From the NCBI GenBank assembly GCA_030844895.1, contig CM061230.1:412705-476704 (forward strand): DNA of 64,000 nucleotides, written 5' to 3'. The number at the start of each line of letters is the position of its first letter. The first letter of the stretch is position 1. This DNA is from Ambrosia x helenae (taxonomy: Eukaryota; Streptophyta; Magnoliopsida; Asterales; Asteraceae). The notes below the pieces were generated by a model. The model was not told where the DNA came from and made no database searches. It saw only the letters and a program-made list of their open reading frames with translations. A program made the position numbers and the translations under genes. This document shows, in pieces, positions 1 to 11,929 of the stretch.

Positions 1-806
1 AGAGCACTAATCTTTTGACACGCATTGTGTATATCTTTCAAAACACACATGCTCTCCGGGAAGTGTCCCTTTACGGTTTTCCAGATTTTACGCGGCTCCA
101 TCTCCTGCGCCCACAGCTCCTCCACCAAATTTAATTGTTCGGGAGACAATCTTCTTGCGTACGCGTGGCCCTCCAGATATTCAGCAGGATTATGGTTATG
201 TTCGGCATTCCTCACCTGTACCCTCCAGGCGTCACGTTTCCCGTCATATAACCCGATCACTAGAAAAGGGCAACCAATTTTTTGGCTGCCTGTTTTCCTC
301 TCGGTGGCTATACTCTTGTGCTCGCGACCACGGTTGCACACTAGCCAAACCTTCACGTCCATATTATCAACTTTTTTGGATCGTCGGGTCACAATGACGT
401 AACCGTTATCTTTTCCCATTTTCTTAACCCACGTAACCAAATCTTTTCGGGAAACGAAATCCTGTTCAGTTTCATACGAAACTTGCGAACACCGTGGTTG
501 CTCGTCTGAAACATGCGAGTTGTGGGGTTGCTCTTCTCGAACTTGCGGGTTTTGTCTTGGGTCGTACGAAGAGTACTGCGGTACGTACGCATACTCACCA
601 TCGTGCTCGTAGTGCTGGTAGGTTTCCCCTACGTATGAATGTTCAACATTGGGTTCATAGAACGGCTCGTTCAGGTCTGGCAACAATGGTTTTTTGTAAC
701 CAGACACAACCTCTTGTGAATTCACTGCTTCAGAATTAGGAATACCTGTCGTCTCGTGAGAATTAGGAATACTGGATTCATCGAAAATATTAGCCCACCA
801 TGCCAT
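1..806 (-). CDS. FAR1-related / MULE-transposase-type protein, N-terminal part, cut by window edge
   Basis: An open frame runs from ATG at 806 to the left edge without a stop, giving 268 residues. Residues 1-110 are acidic and low in complexity (start MAWWANIFDE, with repeated EEQP/DEQP segments). About residues 115-210 look like the FAR1 DNA-binding domain of the WRKY-GCM1 zinc-finger type, with Cys157, Cys179, His203 and His205 as likely zinc ligands (VCNRGREHKS, KIGCPFLV, RNAEHNHNPAEY). The stretch that follows (RRLSPEQLNLVEELW) is the usual link to a MULE transposase core, which would lie outside the window. FAR1/FHY3-family proteins are domesticated or still mobile Mutator transposases that bind DNA in the nucleus. 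I cannot tell whether this copy is a host regulator or an element gene. The protein call is fairly secure; the role is not. Confidence 0.75.
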   Translation of the reverse strand, partial: MAWWANIFDESSIPNSHETTGIPNSEAVNSQEVVSGYKKPLLPDLNEPFYEPNVEHSYVGETYQHYEHDGEYAYVPQYSSYDPRQNPQVREEQPHNSHVSDEQPRCSQVSYETEQDFVSRKDLVTWVKKMGKDNGYVIVTRRSKKVDNMDVKVWLVCNRGREHKSIATERKTGSQKIGCPFLVIGLYDGKRDAWRVQVRNAEHNHNPAEYLEGHAYARRLSPEQLNLVEELWAQEMEPRKIWKTVKGHFPESMCVLKDIHNACQKISA

Positions 807-928
807 TTTGGAGAAAAAAATAGCCCGCAAAAAAATTGTCGTTTGAAAAACGAAGAAGAAATGAAACTTTGAAAAATGAAGAAGAAAGGAAGGGAAGAAG
901 AAGAAAAGAAAGAAAATAATCAACTTTG

Positions 929-1215
929 GGTGTATATGACTCGTATTGGTCTATATGGGGAATATAGGGTACGAGTGGCAGCTACTTTATGTTACATCGT
1001 ACCGGACATCGTACTAATATTGCTCGTATTGGTCTATACGAGGGATATGAGGCCAATAATTGGCCTGCCATGTTGACTGAAAAGTACACACGTGAACCCT
1101 ATATGCATCGTATTGGTCAATACGAGGAATATAGGGTTTTTTTCTTTGTCAGGATGTTGTCTGATTGGGGGACAATAAAGTGTATATGCCTCGTATAGAG
1201 CTATACGAGGCATAC
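929..1215. repeat. Four spaced units of a CTCGTAT palindromic motif
   Basis: Upstream of the FAR1-like start, related units containing TCGTATTGGTCTATACGAGG occur near 941, 1023 and 1107. A perfect palindrome, CCTCGTATAG-ag-CTATACGAGG, lies at 1189-1210. Spacing is about 80 bp and the linkers share AATATAGGGT. They may be promoter elements or the inner part of a terminal inverted repeat of the neighbouring transposase gene. Confidence 0.6.
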
Positions 1216-1259
1216 CTAGGGTGTCCAAATAACTTTTTGGGTGTCCAAATAGTATCACC

Positions 1260-2455
1260 CTAAAAAAAAAGCAGTTATTGAACCTTTAATAACAACTATG
1301 CATACTTCAATATTTTTATGGTGTTAAGAAAAAGCTAACTTTTTTGTAATAAAACTTAAGTAATTTCAGGTTATGTTACTATTTTTCGTTTGAATTTATA
1401 ATTACATTAAAATAAACGCTTCAAGTTCAATGGTTAGCAACTCTAACTCTCCAAGGTACAAGAACTATAAGTTGTATAACAAATGCTGAAAATGTGACCA
1501 AGATGAGCGAGGCCATAATTGATTATGACATGTGTGGTAGCTTGTGTGCATAACATCAAATTGATTTTTTTTTTTCTATACGAGTTGATAAAAAAAAGAC
1601 CCTAGTTATGAAATAATACGGAAGAACATAAAAACACTAATTCACAAACTGCTAAAATTAAGGGCATACACATATGTGTATATGTTTTACGTCTATGCAA
1701 CAACCAATCCCAGTAAATACCACAAAAACAAACAAAGCTATTGAAGAAGGAACCCAATCCCGGCCGTTGTTTCTTCATTAGGGTATGCGGAGGGTAAGAA
1801 TGTAGGTTAACCTTACCTTTATCCATAGAATAGAGAGACTGCTTCAAGATAGACATTTGACTATAGAACACACAACAGACAAATACATATAGCATGAGGT
1901 GTGTGTAATATATATGTGTATTTAGTAAGTGACGAATAATAAGAAACGTGGTGGAAGGGTAGTCACGCACCAAACAGGGTTCTTTTAGAACCCAAAACTG
2001 GTTTCAGGTACGCTTGGATTTTTGACTGGCTTTTTCTGGAGTTTGGTCGGGTAAATGTGGAACCGGTTTTGGGTCGGTTCCATTTTCTTGTCCCGTGTAT
2101 GAAACCAGTATGTACCATCAGGTCGAATAAAGGTATCAACCGGTTTCGGGTCAAATTTGAAACTAGGCTTTTTTTTTTCACCCCTATGGAAGGGTGCATG
2201 GTAAAAACAGACATATATAAAATTGGAAACAAGCTAAAAACATATGTGCGAATACAATCACATGTAAAATCCACCAAACGTGTAGGTAAACCTAAGCCCC
2301 TATGAACACCTAAAAACACATTTGTACCTTCCCCTAAAATTCTTTAAGCGTAATCATACGTCTCTACAAATCCCTATCATGGATTATGTCCACATAGAGA
2401 TGCAACCTTAGTAAATGCTTCTTAATCCGCTCATTCCAAGTCAATTTGAGTCTGC
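1260..2455. other. Intergenic, no gene recognised
   Basis: AT-rich sequence with short uninterrupted frames on both strands but no recognisable protein. A roughly 80-bp stretch at 1980-2160 has repeated GGTTT/AAACC words like the cores of the small hAT elements nearby, but no terminal repeats were found. Confidence 0.4.
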
Positions 2456-2463
2456 CTCTACAC

Positions 2464-3187
2464 TAGGGGTGTTCATGGTCCGGATTTCGCGGTTTTTGGT
2501 CAAACCATGAACCAAACCGTTAGTAACAGTTTCTTATTTTTGTAAACCATAACCGAACCGTAGAACTCTTAAACCGAACCGAACCAAACCAAACCATTAA
2601 TAACGGTTTGGTTCCGGTTTGGTTTCACGGTTTGAACTTCTTAGGCCTTTATACAAGATGTGTGTGTATAATTTTTTGAATAGCTTCTATATATAGTAAA
2701 GTTGTGGGATAAAGAAACAAAGGCTATCTAGAACAAGTTTTACAAAAGCACAAAAACAAGTTATCTATATTCTGCGTCAAATTTAGAAAAAGAATAACAT
2801 AATCCATTCACAATCCTCCAAATATCATCATTTCGGTTTTGAGTTTTCAAATATTTAAACAAACAACTGTGTAATGTGAATATGGACTTAGCACACTTTT
2901 GATTTACTTCAATTAACCTAGAGCAATAACAGTATTGATGTTATTATGTCTAACAATATGTATTGATAATATGATGTATTTAAAAATTTAATATAATATA
3001 TTCATACGGTCCGGTCCGGTTTAGTACGGTTTGTTTTCGGTATAAACCGTAAACCAAACCGTTCGATACGGTTTAGAATTATTGAAACCAACCGACCGAA
3101 ACTTGAGTAAAAAAACCAACCGTGAAACCAAACCAATGGTCGGTTTGGACGGTTTCACGGTTTGAAACCGAACCATGAACACCCCTA
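2464..3187. mobile_element. hAT-type nonautonomous element (724 bp), TSD CTCTACAC
   Basis: The element is flanked by a perfect 8-bp duplication, CTCTACAC, at 2456-2463 and 3188-3195. The ends are inverted repeats: TAGGGGTGTTCATGGT at the left and its reverse complement at the right, with further matching sequence inside. Both subterminal regions are dense arrays of AAACCG/CGGTTT words and the centre is plain AT-rich DNA. An 8-bp TSD and TA(G)GGG ends fit the hAT superfamily. There is no transposase ORF. Confidence 0.85.
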
Positions 3188-3300
3188 CTCTACACCTTAT
3201 CCCCTCCACAGTAAGAGCTTCCACCACTCTAACCGCCTCTGTCGTCCGCCTCCTCTTTACATACCCAAACCATCCCAATCTCCCTTATTTTTTTTCTCAT

Positions 3301-3548
3301 AGGGATGAGCTCGGGATGATATCGGTACCAACCGATACCGATCCCAAAAACTCCTAAAACCCAATACCGATACCGAAAGCATACGTTACGGTACGGTACC
3401 GGTATGTTACCTTAAAATACCAATCCCGTACCGATACCGATAATACCGAAACTGAAAACCTCTAAATGTAGGTACCGACGCTGATACCAAACACCCTTGG
3501 TTCGATATTGGTTCGATATGGTATTCGGCGCTATGTGCTCATCCCTGC
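3301..3548. mobile_element. hAT-type MITE (248 bp), TSD TTTCTCAT
   Basis: A perfect 8-bp duplication TTTCTCAT lies at 3293-3300 and 3549-3556. The ends are AGGGATGAGC and GCTCATCCCT(GC). The interior is built from ACCGAT/ATCGGT repeats. It lies about 230 bp upstream of the ribosome-recycling-factor start codon, so it could affect that promoter. Confidence 0.8.
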
Positions 3549-3775
3549 TTTCTCATCCAATACATCAGCTAAAAAACTCCCAAAACCCGAAACAAGAGCC
3601 CAATAACCCAAAGCCCAACTCGAAACGACCCACTAGAAACAAAATAAAAAACAAATAAATCTTGAGCCACTGTAAATATTGACTGGCTAAATTTACTTAC
3701 AAAACCTTCTTATCTACAAAAACAATCATCTCCAACCCATAACCCATAACGTTTTTTCAGACAAAAATAACGGCG

Positions 3776-3899
3776 ATGTATTCGTTATCTCCCGCCACGT
3801 CATCCGTTGGTTCCGTTAACCAACGACGACCAATAATCAACCCAAAGCTGCGTAACCGCCCTACAACACTCGTATCTCTTCAAGGTTTATTTCAATTCT

Positions 3900-3942
<43 letters not shown>

Positions 3943-4093
3943 GTAAGTTATTGTTCAGTGGTTTGTGATATTGGTTTAGGAAATTTGTTGTCTTGGAGCT
4001 CTTCTGTGAGTTGTTTGAAGCTCAATGCTGTTGTTGATAAAATGGTGTCACAAAAGAGGTAAGTCTGTTTGCAATTGCACATTATTATTATTG

Positions 4094-4140
<47 letters not shown>

Positions 4141-7100
4141 TGTTATTATTATTAATTTTATTTTGTGGTTATGTGTATTGAGGATAAATGTAGGATTATA
4201 CAGAGTTTTCTAGAAACTAGTTTTGGGATTAGAATTAAAACCTTGAAAATGTATTTCAAAAGTCCTCTACAATTATCGTCAAGGTTGCAGAAGGCGCTAG
4301 GCGGGCGATGAGGTCCACCCTAGGGACTAGTCGGGACTAGGCGAAAATTAGGTGGAATTAGGCGTTTTGGTATTTTATGTATATATACACAAATTTAGGT
4401 GTTTTTTGAAAATATGTTAAGATATATACACATGATACTTAGAAATACTTAGATATATACACATATTACTAAGAAAAAACTTAGAAATTTAATAAAAAAA
4501 TTAAAAAAAATAAAATAAAAAAATACCACCACCTAGGCCCGCTCAGACTCCGCCTAATCCCCATTTCGCCTAATTCATCGCCTAGGGTGAAATTCCGATT
4601 TCTTCTTCCGCCTAGCGCCTAGGCCGCGTTCTGCAACACTGATTATCGTTTTACGATTGCTAGAGGGGTGTCCGCGTGATGGGCCCGAGAATATTGACAC
4701 TGGTAATCACATGACATGTTATTTTTTTTTTTAAATATAAAAATTGTGGCAATATTAAATTAAAGAGAATAAAATGCTCGTTTTTATGTTGTAATTTAAG
4801 AAAAATAATAATCGTATGAAAAGTTATGGCTGTTTAACAATCATGGGGAAGTTGGTTTTACGAAGCGCAATGCCTTACGTATGTGAAGCTCTTGCCTCGG
4901 CTTACGGGACCTAAATGCCATGGATCACCTCGCGCTTTTTGAAACCAAGTTTATGTGAAAATATTCAGATTTCTGCGGTGGAAAATGAGGAGCTACATGA
5001 TTTTTTTTTTTTTTTTTTTTATAAATTGTAGAAGCCTATAAGGATAGCCATGACAAAACTAGTTATTGAGATTAATGTGAAATTAGGCAAGTAACTCTAA
5101 ATTGAATCCACTGACTAGTGATTATGTTATTGTCGTTCTTCAAGTTTCAATAATCACTTTGAAAGTTCAAGTCCAAACATCCCCACAGAACCGACTTGCC
5201 CATTGACATGTAGTTGGTTAGACTATAAGTTTATGTGCGGTTGATTGTGAACGGTGAAACCCTCTTGCCATAGTTTGTTTGGAGGTTATTTAGGTTATTG
5301 TGTCGCTTCAAGTTTGAAATGTAAGATTAAAAAATATTTTGATCCATGGTTTATGTTTGTGGATTACCGGATCTTGATATTAATAATGTGAACGTGGTGT
5401 TGTTTTTCCACTTCCTTTCCAGAATTTCAACCATTAGGTGTGCCACGCTTGAAGAAATCGAGGCTGAGAAAACTCTGATCGAAAAGAATGCCGTAAGTTA
5501 TTCAATGAAAGTGATGCATTCTTTAACTTTGTAACTTTTAAGGATTATGTTGAAATACACGTTTTTATTATCAATAAATATTTGTTTATTCATTTCTTGG
5601 TGCGCTTTAGAAAGAAAGGATGGAGAAGGCTATTGACAGCATGCTATCAAGTTTTAATTCCATAAGAACGGGGCGATCAAATCCAGCAATGCTTGATAAA
5701 ATTGAGGTAAATTTTTTTTTGTACTTGTCACTCTTGACACGTTTACTTTTAAATGGCCCTATTTGTTTTTTTTTTGTCGGTTTTGTAATGGGTCAGATGG
5801 TTTGAACAGGTTAAACTGATTGAAATTCATTTGACAGTCGTAGAAATCCTCTTAATCACTTTATTGAAAATGCCATGTGTTTTTTGTAGAATTGTAGTAA
5901 TATAGCTTTTGTGATCATACACAGCAAATTAGTTTTAAAGTAAAATAGAAAGACATGTCTGTAGGTCAGCCCAATCCGACCCAACCAGATTCAACCAGCA
6001 CTTTAAATTTGGTAATCAGCCTGAACCTGCTACACAACCAACCAACCAACCCACCTCACCCCACCCATTTTTGCCACCTCTAAAGACAAAATACAAAAGT
6101 TGATTATAATTTTTGTTTTCAAATGATATTATTGTTAACATATTATAGACTACTTTATTGACATAAATTGGATTTTATAGATTAGTTTGACTGTTTGAGA
6201 TAAGATACAACCCGAACTAACACATTTATAAGTAATCACGCCTAAAACGCCACCTCTATTATAATAATGGACGGTCTGCATTTGTTTATTTCTTGTTATT
6301 ACATTTTTTTTTATTTTATGATTTTTGTTTCTCTGTAGGTGGAGTACTATGGTTCGCCTGTCGGTTTGAAGACCATTGCACAAATTAGCACTCCTGATTC
6401 GAGCTCTCTCTTAGTGCAACCTTATGACAAATCTAGGTACATAGACTGTTGCTTCCATTTTGTAGGTATCTTAACTCTTAACTGTATTCTCTGGTAAAAC
6501 GGGCTGGTTATACGGGTTGGATAACATGTCAAATGGGCTGGGTTTGACCCGAGACACATTTTTGGTCAACTTTTTTTGTTATATATTGTAAAAATACACT
6601 TTGACTGACTTTGACTCGTTTGACTGGGTTGGCCCCATTTGACCTCTTATTTTTAGCTAAAATCCTAAAAAACCCGTTTCACAATACATGCTGCTCAATT
6701 GTAAACATCTTATCATAGTTGTCAAAGGCGTAAAGCGCACTCAAGGCGCTTTGGTACCGCCTGTGGCCTAGGCGAGAAGCGCAAAAAAAGCGTGGGCCTG
6801 AGAAAAAAAAAGCGAAAATAAAAACAAATGGGAAAATCACCAAAATCACTAAAAAATAACCACCAAAACATCCAAATAGCAAGTTATTCATACTTGAAAA
6901 CCAAAAAATAGTTCAAAATGTAAAAAAATAATAAAATTTCAAATCCAAAAGGTCTACAATCAATAATCAGAGTCGTCATTGTCATCAATTGTCTTCCCTA
7001 CTGCATCCATTTGCTCTTCCATATGACCAGAAACAATAATAAAACAGTAATACTAATGATCAGAAAACAATAATGAAACTGATGCATATGATCAGAAAAC

Positions 7101-9253
7101 AATAATAAAACAGTAACACTCATATGATCAGAAAACAATAATAAAACTGAAGCATATGATCAGATAACTGTAATACTGAAGCATATGATCAGAAGACAAT
7201 AATAAAACATGAAAACTGCAACATGAAAGAATTACTCATATGATCAGAAAACAGTAATAAAACTGTAAAACCTGAACTTTCACTAACAGAAAACAATAAT
7301 AAAACTGTAAAACCTGAACTTTCAAAAAAAAATCATTGCTTTATTTATCTAGGAGAGAAAAGCGGCCTAGGGTCGCTTCTAGGAATTTCATCGCCTAGGC
7401 GCCCTAGGCGAGCGCTTTTGACAACTATGCATCTTATATATATATTTTTTGTGCTGATACGTGTAATATCTTACAAAAAAGTATACCTGTTACGGCTTTT
7501 CACACAAAAAAGAAAAGAAGTATATTTGTTACAGTTCGATCTAATATGTTGTCTGCATTGACGTTTAACGGTACACCTTGGGCTACTTCGGACTGGCTTG
7601 ACTGGCTCAACACTCAACACATTTGACTCGTTTCCTTTTGAGCTAAAATATTAAATCAACCTGATTACCCACCCGCTAGAGAGAATATAAAACCTGTATC
7701 AATGTATCGATTAAAAGTCAATGTGCTAAATTTGACGCCTCATAATTGGGTGTTAAAAGTTATTAGCTTTGATGTGTTGAGATAAATCAGTGGTTGTAAG
7801 GCGTTCCCTTTTTAAGTCTTATTACGCCTCCTATAATTTTGTAAGCATTAAAGATGAATATTTTGACCAGATATACGATATCCTACATTACATGGTGTTT
7901 GACTTTTTTCAGCTTAAAGTCCATTGAGAAGGCCATAGTCAACTCTGATCTTGGTATGACTCCAAGTAATGATGGCGAAGTGATACGGTTGTCCCTTCCA
8001 CAACTCACGTCAGAAAGGAGAAAGGTACTCCCTTTGGCCTTTACGATACTGTTAGAGGTGGCATGGTTGGTGAGTTGGGTAGGTTGGGTAACGGGTCAAT
8101 ATCAGGTCACATTGAAAGAGAGGTTATTATCCTTTTTGAGTACATGCCAAAGCGGGGTTCACCAGGAAACACCTTTCTTGTCCAAAGTTTTAAAATCATT
8201 ATTGTATTGATCAATTTTTATTATGACATTAATTTTCGAATTAAACAAGTTAGGAGGCTGTATGCGCTAAATAATTTTTTTTGAATGACTATCATGTTGT
8301 TTAGCCCGTTTGACCTGTTTAGCATTTATTTGACCTGTTTAAGGTAGAACACAACCCAAATCAACCCAATCAAAGTAAACGAGTTGAAATCGCCACCTCC
8401 AATGCCTGTAATGAGTTGTATACTTCCAATAGCATGTTTCGGATTCTTTATATATAGTTTAACCATTCTTTTAATTGTAGGAATTGTCAAAAGTTGTTGC
8501 AAAGCAGGCTGAGGAAGGAAAGGTAGGCTTTATTAGGCCGTTTGCTTTTGTGTTTAAAAATAAATATATAAAAATAAATTAAATCGCATTCCCTTCATCC
8601 ATTATGTAGGTAGCAATCAGAAACATAAGAAGAGATGCCATTAAAGCCTATGATAAACTTGAAAAGGTTTGACCTTTCTAATTTGTGGCAAAGTTTCCTT
8701 TTTTATTGTATTTTTAACTGTCGGTTCGTATTCTTCACAGGAGAAAAAACTCTCGGAAGACAATATAAAGGATTTATCCGCTGATTTGCAGGTATTAAAT
8801 TTTGGTACAACACATTTTGAACCCAACAAGATCAAATAACCTTAGAAATTTATAGAAATTTGTAACATTTTGCAGTGAAACTATAAAGAGGGTGTTTGGG
8901 TTTGTTCTTGCAGACTGTTTATCTGATATTGTGTTCTTAAATCTTAGATAATCTAGTTTTTAATGTTTTGATGAAACCGATTTCCTCATTAGATAGCGCA
9001 TCCCCTAAAACGAGATTAGAAATGTTTGCAGTGTAAAAAGAAGTATTGTCATTGTAGAGATACTTGATCATTGTTCGGCTTTCTTGCAGAAAGTGACCGA
9101 TGAATACATGAAGAAAATCGACACCATCTTCAAACAGAAGGAAAAGGTATTATGACTATTATCATACACCATATATCTTTTGCTTTTATGGAAGTTAATA
9201 AGCAATACATATTTATACTTCACATTTGTTTTCAGGAATTGCTCACTGTATGA
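3776..9253 (+). CDS. Ribosome-recycling factor, chloroplast-targeted (11 exons)
   Basis: Exons: 3776-3884, 3980-4058, 5423-5492, 5611-5706, 6339-6436, 7913-8024, 8481-8522, 8610-8666, 8741-8791, 9090-9146, 9236-9253. All introns are GT/AG and the joined frame is 789 nt (262 residues plus TGA). Residues 1 to about 77 are rich in Ser, Thr and basic residues with few acids, as in a plastid transit peptide. The remaining 185 or so residues match the length of bacterial RRF. They carry its marks: IRTGRSNPAML in exon 4, VEYYGSPVGL in exon 5, LPQLTSERRK in exon 6, RRDAIKAYDK in exon 8, and the C-terminal helix KVTDEYMKKIDTIF. The protein splits post-termination ribosomes, here in the plastid. The start is the first ATG that gives a transit peptide and splices in frame. 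Introns 2 and 5 host hAT MITEs. No lesion was seen, so the gene looks functional. Confidence 0.95.
3901..4162. repeat. (ATT)n microsatellites in introns 1 and 2 of the RRF gene
   Basis: Two ATT/TTA trinucleotide arrays lie at about 3901-3943 and 4080-4160, on either side of exon 2 (3980-4058). A poly-Leu frame over the second array is an artefact of the repeat. Confidence 0.9.
4280..4641. mobile_element. hAT-type MITE (362 bp) in RRF intron 2, TSD ATTATCGT
   Basis: A perfect 8-bp duplication ATTATCGT lies at 4272-4279 and 4642-4649. The ends CAAGGTTGCAGAA and (reverse complement) CAGTGTTGCAGAA are near-perfect inverted repeats. Subterminal sequence is rich in GGCGCTAGGCG/CGCCTAGGC words. It lies wholly inside the intron. 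Confidence 0.85.
6714..7439. mobile_element. hAT-type nonautonomous element (726 bp) in RRF intron 5, TSD CATCTTAT
   Basis: A perfect 8-bp duplication CATCTTAT lies at 6706-6713 and 7440-7447. The terminal inverted repeat CATAGTTGTCAAA is perfect for 13 bp and continues as GGCG/AGCGC. The inner flanks are GGCGC/CCTAGGCG arrays. The centre holds a degenerate repeat of about 40-60 bp with the words ATATGATCAGAAAACAATAATAAAACTG (written here as ATATGATCAG + AAAACAATAA). No coding capacity. Confidence 0.9.
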
Positions 9254-9737
9254 CAAAAAAATGCGCATTAGGTTATATGTAAGCGAGTTGCTTCGATGAT
9301 CAAATCTAAAACCGAGGTGAAGTTTATTGACCCGTATTTCTTGTAATATTTTTTTTTGTAATGATCAAATGTTGTGTACATGTTGGGTAATGGGTTGAAA
9401 ACCCAAGAACAACCATATGCACTCTACTTGTTTGGCTTTTTTTTTTGCTAGGTTTTGGTGGAATGTAATGAAAAATGGATGCTGATAGGTTGGATAACTG
9501 ATATCATAAGCAAAAAAAAAAAAAAAAAAAAAAAAAGGAAATAGATAAATTTTTAGTTTTAAAAAGGGTAATAAATATTTACAACCCATGAATTGGTTAA
9601 TTAAAATTTACAACCAATATTTTCATAATATCTTGTAGGGTGACATGAGCTAGTACAAAGGCAAACACAACATCGACCTACAAATTTTGTGTTAGGTTCG
9701 TGCCATATAAAAATTTCTTTAATATTTTGTAATCATA
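9254..9737. other. RRF 3' flank, no further gene
   Basis: The sequence carries the probable 3' UTR of the RRF gene. An A-run near 9510-9536 may be a poly-A tail of a retroposed piece or a plain low-complexity tract. Nothing else was recognised. Confidence 0.4.
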
Positions 9738-9860
9738 TTTGATCTTTTTTTTTTTTTTTTTTTTGAACGGAAAATTTCATTAAACACACAAGGCAAGGTC
9801 CTCAAACGAAGGACCGCCCCAAACGCTTCTATAGTAGAAACAATGTAAGAAAAAGTTTAA
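9738..9860 (-). mobile_element. LINE 3'-end fragment (poly-A tail and hairpin only)
   Basis: Read on the minus strand, a hairpin (GGTCCTTCG...GAGGACC) is followed by TTTAATGAAATTTTCCGTTC and a long A-run (T-run at 9748-9765 on the plus strand). The same layout ends the LINE at 45018-45608 and the fragment at 54790, so this is a severely 5'-truncated LINE copy. Confidence 0.6.
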
Positions 9861-9981
9861 TTGGAAAATTGTTCCAACCTAGTTGTATCCTACCTCTTGT
9901 CAAAACTTGGAACCGAACCGAACCATTCTGTTCCTCTCTCTCTCCAAAACCGATTCTATATTTGAACATGTTCCAACTAAT

Positions 9982-10113
9982 TAGTGGCGTAGCTTGACCC
10001 GAAACTTCGGGGGTCGGAAATCACTAGTTTCAGGGGTCGAAACCGTATATACCAAATCGGGGGGGGGGGGGGGGTCGGCCGCCCCTCCACACCCCTTAAG
10101 AGCTGCGCCAATG
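9982..10113. mobile_element. Tiny hAT-type MITE (132 bp), TSD CAACTAAT
   Basis: A perfect 8-bp duplication CAACTAAT lies at 9974-9981 and 10114-10121. The ends TAGTGGCGTAGCTTGA and (reverse complement) CATTGGCGCAGCTCTT are imperfect inverted repeats. It contains a run of 16 G at 10059-10074. Confidence 0.8.
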
Positions 10114-10121
10114 CAACTAAT

Positions 10122-11060
10122 ACCCAGGAATTGAGTCGTTTACTGGAACCGGAATTTTGGAAAAACCCGGTTGTGCGCATTTCTAGGCTGCTCTAGCCAT
10201 TGGGCAAGACTTGGACTACAAATGAAGTATGAGCTTAAGATGGGCTAGTTCTAAAATCAGGTGCTTGAGTGCTTCAGCCACTAATACACAAATTTAATGG
10301 AATTCATTGGGCCTTGCGTTTGATAAGAAAAGATTACAATGCTTGACTGTTTGTTTTTTGAGTTGTCGAAGAAATCTGGACTCTTGAAATGGGCCTTGAA
10401 GTCAATGTTGGGCTCTGAGGAGTGAGGACCGTTGCTTTAAAGGGCCTGTTCTTTTACCAGGGATATTGGGATATTCGGTAACTAGGTTAGAGACCTGTGA
10501 AATTCACGATTGAACAAAAGATGAAATGAAAAGTAATATAAGATGTACATAAAATGAAATAACTTTATAGGACTTAATTAATAATTTAAAATATAACATG
10601 AAGCAAAATATCACATAATATCTAACTTTTGTTTGTGCGCGAAGTAAATGATAAGTAAACCACATAATTCATTTCATAAATATATGCATATAATTGGAAT
10701 GACTTCAAAGGACTTAGGATTCAAACCAACAAATTAGAAAACTATAATTAACATCATATGTGAAATCCAACTGTAGAAAACAAAAGATTGGATTACTCAA
10801 ATATTTAAAACCTTCAATATTTAACCAAACATCTCAAGGCAAGAACATTTTTTAATATTCACACATTCTTTTAACCTTTTAGTAGTATCATGTTGTGAAC
10901 GATAACAATCCCAATCCATGATAACTTCAGCTGATAATGATTTTCCTTCTAAAAATCAAGAAAATAAGAATTTATAATATAATCAAACCCCGTTAAAATA
11001 ATGTTCTAAATAGTATAGATATTTGAGGAGACTAAATTAAATCTTATGCATTAATACTGA
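10122..11060. other. Intergenic, no gene recognised
   Basis: AT-rich, with only short frames and no repeat termini that I could pair. Confidence 0.4.
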
Positions 11061-11239
11061 TGATGTAGGGTACTCATTGGGCCAATAGTCCAAGAAGCCA
11101 AAAGCATTAAATATAATATTGGATCAAGCCCAAAGCCCAACAAGGAAGCCCATTAGGGTTTTAACCCATCCCCACTCTATAAATAGAGGGGCAAACCACA
11201 CAAACAACTCAGATTGGTCTGAACACAAGACCTCTCTCA

Positions 11240-11278
<39 letters not shown>

Positions 11279-11843
11279 AAACTCTCTCTAGAGTTATTCT
11301 TTAATAAGACTTTCAGCAGCAGCAGGCTGAAGCCTTGAAGCCTCCGAGCTGCTGCTATACATTCCTAGCAATCTACAACCATGCTGATTCCGCAACCAAG
11401 CTGGCTCCAACAGCCACCACACGTGGAATCACACTCTGTTACTCGCAGGTCTTAGCCTTCATCAGGCTTACGTGGATGGTCCTTAGTTGTAACTTGGGAT
11501 CAAGAGTTCATCTCTTCAAGATCATACTCTTATGTTTTATCTTTTCTTAAGTTAACCAATAATAATAACATTCTGACTTTGGATTGATCCTAAATCAGAA
11601 TCATAACAACTAAAATATCAAAACTCTTGAACCTCCCATCTACGTTTACAACGTAGAGGGACACCACGACCTGCGTTTGGTTAACCGAAACCCTTTAACC
11701 CTTTTACCCCTTCTGACGAGTTCTTCCATGCTGCTGGTCTAACCCTTTAAGCAGCAGACGAGGTCAGAGGCTTGACAACCTTGGAACGTTCAGACCCTCT
11801 CCGGACACATATTTGTTGTAGCAACAAATACCCTTATACATCA
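11061..11843 (+). mobile_element. Possible solo LTR or short LTR-like element with promoter
   Basis: The block starts TGATGTAGGG and could end at ATACATCA (11843), a TG...CA pair with mirrored ends. It has a clear promoter-like order: TATA-type CTATAAATAGAGG at about 11175, then a (CT)n leader at about 11243-11277, then CAG-rich sequence. No 5-bp target duplication was found, so the boundaries are weak. A non-LTR promoter or a host 5' end is an alternative. A 61-residue frame across the CT repeat is not a credible protein. Confidence 0.4.
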
Positions 11844-11929
11844 AAATAATTTTGATTAAACACTCCAATAGTTCTTTCTCCTTAAGATGCTTTTCAAGCT
11901 CATAACTATTATGCTTGAGAAATTTGAGG

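Noticed and set aside
25..402. A 125-codon plus-strand frame at the left edge
   Set aside because: It is the shadow of the minus-strand FAR1-like ORF, which has recognisable zinc-finger residues.
1602..2319. Minus-strand frames of 123 and 118 codons
   Set aside because: Low-complexity composition, no recognisable domain, and no plausible splice partners or promoter.
4025..4213. Plus-strand frame with a long Leu run
   Set aside because: It reads an (ATT)n microsatellite in an intron of the RRF gene; its first part overlaps exon 2 in another frame.
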